A stretch of 45,413 bases of DNA from Deltaproteobacteria bacterium RIFCSPLOWO2_12_FULL_60_19. Lineage in GTDB: Bacteria; Desulfobacterota; Binatia; UBA9968. The stretch is taken from contig MGSS01000005.1 in the NCBI GenBank assembly GCA_001798595.1, positions 1 through 45,413 of the forward strand. The letters run 5' to 3'. The position numbers and the translations under genes were made by a program. This document shows positions 42,282 through 45,413 of the stretch, piece after piece; position 1 is the first letter of the stretch, and the number at the start of each line of letters is the position of its first letter. The notes under the pieces were generated by a model. It ran no database searches and was not told the origin of the DNA. It saw only the letters and a list, made by a program, of their open reading frames with translations.

Positions 42282-42980
42282 CTACCCCAGCGTCTTCTTC
42301 AGCCACTTGCAGCTTTTCGACACTGATTCGTCGGCCGCCGTGCGATTCGCCTCGCTCTTACCGACCGGGTTATTGAGAAAGGCGTGACCGGCCCCCTGGT
42401 ACATGTGGATTTCGTATTTCTTGCCGTAGCGATCCAGCGCCTCGCGAAACATCTCGATCTCCGCCTTCGTCGTATTCGCATCTTCCGTCCCGTAGTGGCA
42501 CAGGAGGGGCGCCGCGATGCCGCGCAGCTCCTCAGGATCGGGAAACAGGCTCTGATAGTAGATGACGCCCGCCGCGAACGCTTTCGACCTGCCCAAAGCG
42601 TAGAGCGCCAGCCCCCCACCCATGCAGAAGCCGAGAACGGCGATCTTTTTCTTGCCGACGTACGGCAATTTCCGCAGGTAGGGAATGCTGTCGACGATCT
42701 TCTCCACCGCGCGCGGGACGTTCAGCGAGGTTTTCGCCAGGGCGCAATCTTCGGGCGTGGAATAAATCTTCCCATGGAACAGATCCGGAGACAGGCAGAC
42801 AAAACCTTCCCTGGCAAAGCGGCGCGTGACCGCCCGCTGGCCGTCGTCCACGCCCCGATAGCCGTGAATCAGCACAATCGCGGTTCGCGCCTCCGTCACA
42901 TTGGGGCGGGATAGAAATCCGTCCACAATCTCCTTCCCGCTCTTGTAGGCCGCATGCATCGAAACGATTTTTTCTGCCAT
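42282..42980 (-). CDS. Dienelactone hydrolase family protein
   Basis: This 232-residue alpha/beta hydrolase has the cysteine nucleophile elbow VLGFCMGGGLALY, catalytic His in GAGHAFLN and an Asp before it in YGTEDANT. Dienelactone hydrolases open lactones in chlorocatechol breakdown, but many relatives have other ester substrates. Its start lies 15 bp after the class II aldolase gene, so it is in the same operon as the aldolase and the molybdenum hydroxylase. Confidence 0.9.
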   Translation of the reverse strand: MAEKIVSMHAAYKSGKEIVDGFLSRPNVTEARTAIVLIHGYRGVDDGQRAVTRRFAREGFVCLSPDLFHGKIYSTPEDCALAKTSLNVPRAVEKIVDSIPYLRKLPYVGKKKIAVLGFCMGGGLALYALGRSKAFAAGVIYYQSLFPDPEELRGIAAPLLCHYGTEDANTTKAEIEMFREALDRYGKKYEIHMYQGAGHAFLNNPVGKSEANRTAADESVSKSCKWLKKTLG

Positions 42981-42995
42981 CGGAGATTCCCCCCC

Positions 42996-43736
42996 TCATT
43001 TCTCTCTTCTCTGCAGCAGCTTCAACTGGTAGCGCCAGTCGGACAGAAATCTGGAAGAGGAGTTGCGGAACGGCCCTTCCTGGCGTTCAGTCCGCCTCTG
43101 GTACTCGAAAATGTCGGCCTCCGGAATCGGCCTGGGCTGTCCGATGGCATAGGCCATGCCGTGAACCCGCGCCAGCTCATACAGATTGAGGCTTATGACC
43201 GTCGCCTCTTCCACGCTGCCACCGGCAACCGTCATCCCGTGGCCGATGAGCAGGCAGGCCTTTTTCTCGCCCATCGTCCTCATGAAATCTTCGGCCAGCT
43301 CTTGATTCACGATCGTCACGCTGCGCGGATAGATCGGAATCCCGTCGAGCACGAGCCGCATGCCGGCCGGGTTGTAGGCGGCGTAGAGCGGAATCAGCGG
43401 CTTCTCGCAGGCCGTGAGCGCAACGATCCAGTCGGGGTGCGTGTGGATGACGCTCATCACCTCCGGCCGCTTGCGATAGACGGCCAGGTGCATCGCGCTT
43501 TCATTCGGCGCCTCGATCACCCGCCCTTCGAGATCGACCGTGATGATGTCTTTTTCCCGCGCGAACTCGACCGCCTCTTCGTCGATGCCCTTGCCTTTGA
43601 TGAGCACCCGGTCCGTCCCCGGTATCCGCGCGCTTACGTGGCCCAATGAGCCCCGCGTCAACCCCTGCCCGCCGACGATCCGGCACGACAGCGCAACTTT
43701 TTTTCTGAGTTCCGCGACGAGACGTGACGTTTTCAC
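42996..43736 (-). CDS. Class II aldolase/adducin-domain protein
   Basis: A zinc aldolase or decarboxylase fold of about 246 residues. The metal histidines appear in VIHTHPDWIVAL and GHGMTVAGGSVEEA, and GSLGHVSARIPGTDRVLIKGKG is the substrate loop. Fuculose-phosphate aldolase and ribulose-phosphate epimerase relatives share this fold; the substrate is unknown. I start at GTG 43736, which overlaps the upstream stop (GTGA) and has GGAG upstream. With the hydrolase and molybdenum hydroxylase it may form a breakdown pathway for a heterocyclic or aromatic compound. Confidence 0.88.
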   Translation of the reverse strand: MKTSRLVAELRKKVALSCRIVGGQGLTRGSLGHVSARIPGTDRVLIKGKGIDEEAVEFAREKDIITVDLEGRVIEAPNESAMHLAVYRKRPEVMSVIHTHPDWIVALTACEKPLIPLYAAYNPAGMRLVLDGIPIYPRSVTIVNQELAEDFMRTMGEKKACLLIGHGMTVAGGSVEEATVISLNLYELARVHGMAYAIGQPRPIPEADIFEYQRRTERQEGPFRNSSSRFLSDWRYQLKLLQRREK

Positions 43737-45413
43737 TTTTTCTCCCTTAACGCACGCCACACCCGCTCGGGAGTGAGGGGGAGGTCTTTGATGCGGAGGC
43801 CGGTGGCGCGGGCGAGGGCGTTGGTGATGGACGGGGCGACGGCGACGAGACCGCCTTCGCCCATGCCGCGGGCGCCGTGGGGGCCGGGGCCGTCTTTGTT
43901 CTCGACCAGGACCGTGTGAAACTCCTCGGGTACGTCGGAAAACCTCGGCACGCGGTAATCGACCAGGCTGGAATTGACCAGCTCGCTTCCTTCGTAGATC
44001 ATCTGCTCGAACATCGTATGGCCGATGCCCATCATCGCCGCGCCCTCTTCCTGTCCGACGCAGCCTTCGGGGTGAATCGCTTTGCCGACATCCGCCACGG
44101 AAACATAGCGCTTGATTTTCACCTCGCCGGTCTCTTCGTCGATCGCCAGCTCCGCCGTCCCCATGCCGATCTCCCAGAAAACCGGCAGCGTGCCGGTGAT
44201 CTCCGGGCCGACGTCGCCGTGACCGATCAACTCGCCGCCGCTGCCGCCGAAGCGCCGTGACACGGCTTCCTTAAACGTCATCCTCATCTCGCCGCAGATC
44301 ATCGCGCCCTCTTCCAGGCGAATCTGGTTTGGTTTGACGTGGAAAGCCTCTGCGCCGATCTTTAAGAGTTGGCTTTTAAGATCGCGTGCCGCGCGCTGCG
44401 CGGCGGTCCCCATGAGCGTCGTCGAGCGGCTCGAACCCGTCGAGGCGTCGTAGGGCGTGACCTGGGTGTCCGCGCCGCCGATACGGATTGCGTCCAGCGG
44501 AAGGGCCAGCTCCTCGGCAATGATCTGCGACAGCACCGTTCGCACCCCCTGCCCCATCTCCGTGCTGCCCGCGAACGCATGGAGCGACCCGTCGGGCTGC
44601 AAGCGCACCATCGCCACCGACACCGGCGTCGCGCCGGCGTTGGTCGCGCCGCAGGCGAGGCCCATCGCCGCGCCCTTTTTCTTCGAGCGCCGCTTCCACT
44701 GGCTGGCGCGCACGAGCGTCTTGAGATTTGACGCAAGGTCGGCGTCCATCCCGCGCAGCTTGGGGCGAAGCTCCTCGCCCTTCTGCAGAAAGTTTTTGAG
44801 CCGCAGCTCCGCCGCGTCGATCCCCAGCCTGGCCGCGATTTGATCCATCTGCGACTCCGAAGCGAAGATCGTCTGTGGGGCGCCGATGGCGCGGAACGAG
44901 CCCGCGCCGCCCGTGTTCGTGTAGACGGCATAAGCATCAGTGCGAATGTGCGGAATCCGGTACGGCCCCAGCACCCGGCTGGCCGCGCGCATCGCCACCT
45001 GCGGGCCGTTGTCCGCATAGCCGCCCGTGTCGATGTAGATTTCCGCCTCGCGCGCGACCAGCGTCCCGTCCCGCTTGACGCCGGTCTTGAGTCGCACGCG
45101 CGCCGCGTGCCGCCGGACGGTGAGCATCGACTCGGCGACCGAGTTACAGATCCTCACCGGCCTTCTCGCCTTGCGCGCCAGGGCGACGACCAGCGGCTCG
45201 AACTTGGTGTAGGACTTGCTGCCGAAGCCGCCGCCGAGGAAAGGGATCACCATTCTCACTTTTGTCGGATGGAGGCCGAAGATCTTCGCGATATCGCCGC
45301 GCACCTGGAACGGATGCTGCGCCGAGGACCAGACCGTGATCCCCTCGTCATTGAAGTCGGCGACGACCGAGTGCGGCTCCATCGCGTAGTGATAGACCAT
45401 CGGGAAGGTGAAC
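43733..45413 (-). CDS. Molybdenum hydroxylase large subunit (xanthine dehydrogenase family), N-terminus beyond window
   Basis: About 560 C-terminal residues of a molybdopterin-binding subunit are visible; the frame is open at the right edge. Cofactor contacts include IPFLGGGFGSKSY, NTGGAGSFRAIGAPQTIFASESQMDQIA, GSTEMGQGVRTVLSQIIAEEL and the catalytic Glu in RGMGEGGLVAVAPSITNAL. The active-site loop is GAGSFR, unlike AYxCSFR of form I carbon monoxide dehydrogenase, so hydroxylation of a heterocycle or aldehyde is more likely. Partners with FAD and [2Fe-2S] would lie outside. The stop overlaps the aldolase start, so it is in one operon. Confidence 0.92.
   Translation of the reverse strand, partial: FTFPMVYHYAMEPHSVVADFNDEGITVWSSAQHPFQVRGDIAKIFGLHPTKVRMVIPFLGGGFGSKSYTKFEPLVVALARKARRPVRICNSVAESMLTVRRHAARVRLKTGVKRDGTLVAREAEIYIDTGGYADNGPQVAMRAASRVLGPYRIPHIRTDAYAVYTNTGGAGSFRAIGAPQTIFASESQMDQIAARLGIDAAELRLKNFLQKGEELRPKLRGMDADLASNLKTLVRASQWKRRSKKKGAAMGLACGATNAGATPVSVAMVRLQPDGSLHAFAGSTEMGQGVRTVLSQIIAEELALPLDAIRIGGADTQVTPYDASTGSSRSTTLMGTAAQRAARDLKSQLLKIGAEAFHVKPNQIRLEEGAMICGEMRMTFKEAVSRRFGGSGGELIGHGDVGPEITGTLPVFWEIGMGTAELAIDEETGEVKIKRYVSVADVGKAIHPEGCVGQEEGAAMMGIGHTMFEQMIYEGSELVNSSLVDYRVPRFSDVPEEFHTVLVENKDGPGPHGARGMGEGGLVAVAPSITNALARATGLRIKDLPLTPERVWRALREKK

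Noticed and set aside
43733-45413. Carbon monoxide dehydrogenase large subunit
   Set aside because: The active-site loop reads GAGSFR, not AYxCSFR, so a xanthine-dehydrogenase-type hydroxylase is a better fit.

Overview
The window is GC-rich bacterial chromosome with dense, mostly minus-strand operons. It has no phage, insertion sequence, CRISPR array or tRNA that I can see. The gene content suggests an uncultivated soil or groundwater bacterium of the Deltaproteobacteria / Binatota / Rokubacteria / NC10 type: a hemX-hemA-hemC-hemD-hemB block, many orphan NMT1- and COG2984-type solute-binding proteins, a CaiB/BaiF CoA-transferase, a CstA transporter and tandem ArsA-type ATPases. This placement is inference from gene content, not a phylogenetic result.

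Layout. 1-78: start of an ECF sigma factor leaving the window. 429-1219: DoxX-like membrane protein and a small unknown. 1230-5363 (minus): six tightly packed genes for an ABC importer interleaved with copper proteins (solute-binding protein, SCO1, PCu(A)C, a cupredoxin-like protein, permease, ATPase). 5408-10428 (minus): haem synthesis and cytochrome c assembly. 10539-11771: lytic transglycosylase. 11930-15259: peptide-type ABC importer. 15341-16524: a glutathione S-transferase and a DUF3105 protein. 16689-21943: MFS exporter, cupin, DUF2848, hemerythrin, NMT1-like binding protein, CoA-transferase. 22118-27734 (minus): HTH protein, two COG2984 binding proteins and a three-GAF sensor kinase. 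27963-32659 (minus): CstA, two small paralogous proteins and two ArsA-type ATPases. 32994-43736: mostly housekeeping genes (acyl-CoA synthetase, coaE, efp, gdh, HIT, two Rieske proteins, CysQ-like, nicotinamidase, HAD, dienelactone hydrolase, aldolase). 43733-end: large subunit of a xanthine-dehydrogenase-type molybdenum hydroxylase, cut by the window edge.

The most notable result is two genes interrupted by a single in-frame TGA exactly where a cysteine is expected: codon 59 of the solute-binding protein (TGA at 5189-5187, minus) and codon 10 of the glutathione S-transferase (TGA at 15368-15370, plus). Each TGA is followed, about 20 nt downstream, by a perfect 7-bp hairpin with a 5-nt loop carrying G at its second position. 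This is the published bacterial SECIS pattern. TGA serves as an ordinary stop elsewhere in the window, so general recoding is unlikely. I read both as selenoproteins. The first belongs to an operon of copper-handling proteins, which suggests an undescribed copper (or copper-complex) importer with a selenocysteine-containing binding protein.

A second candidate system is the cstA - small protein - small protein - ArsA - ArsA operon. One ATPase carries Asn at the position equivalent to the catalytic Asp57 of yeast Get3 and the other has an altered switch II, so they look like an asymmetric pair. Between genes there are many strong palindromes and AT-rich, low-complexity inverted repeats, including a 12-bp hairpin resembling a tRNA acceptor/T-arm minihelix and a 33-nt-arm inverted repeat.
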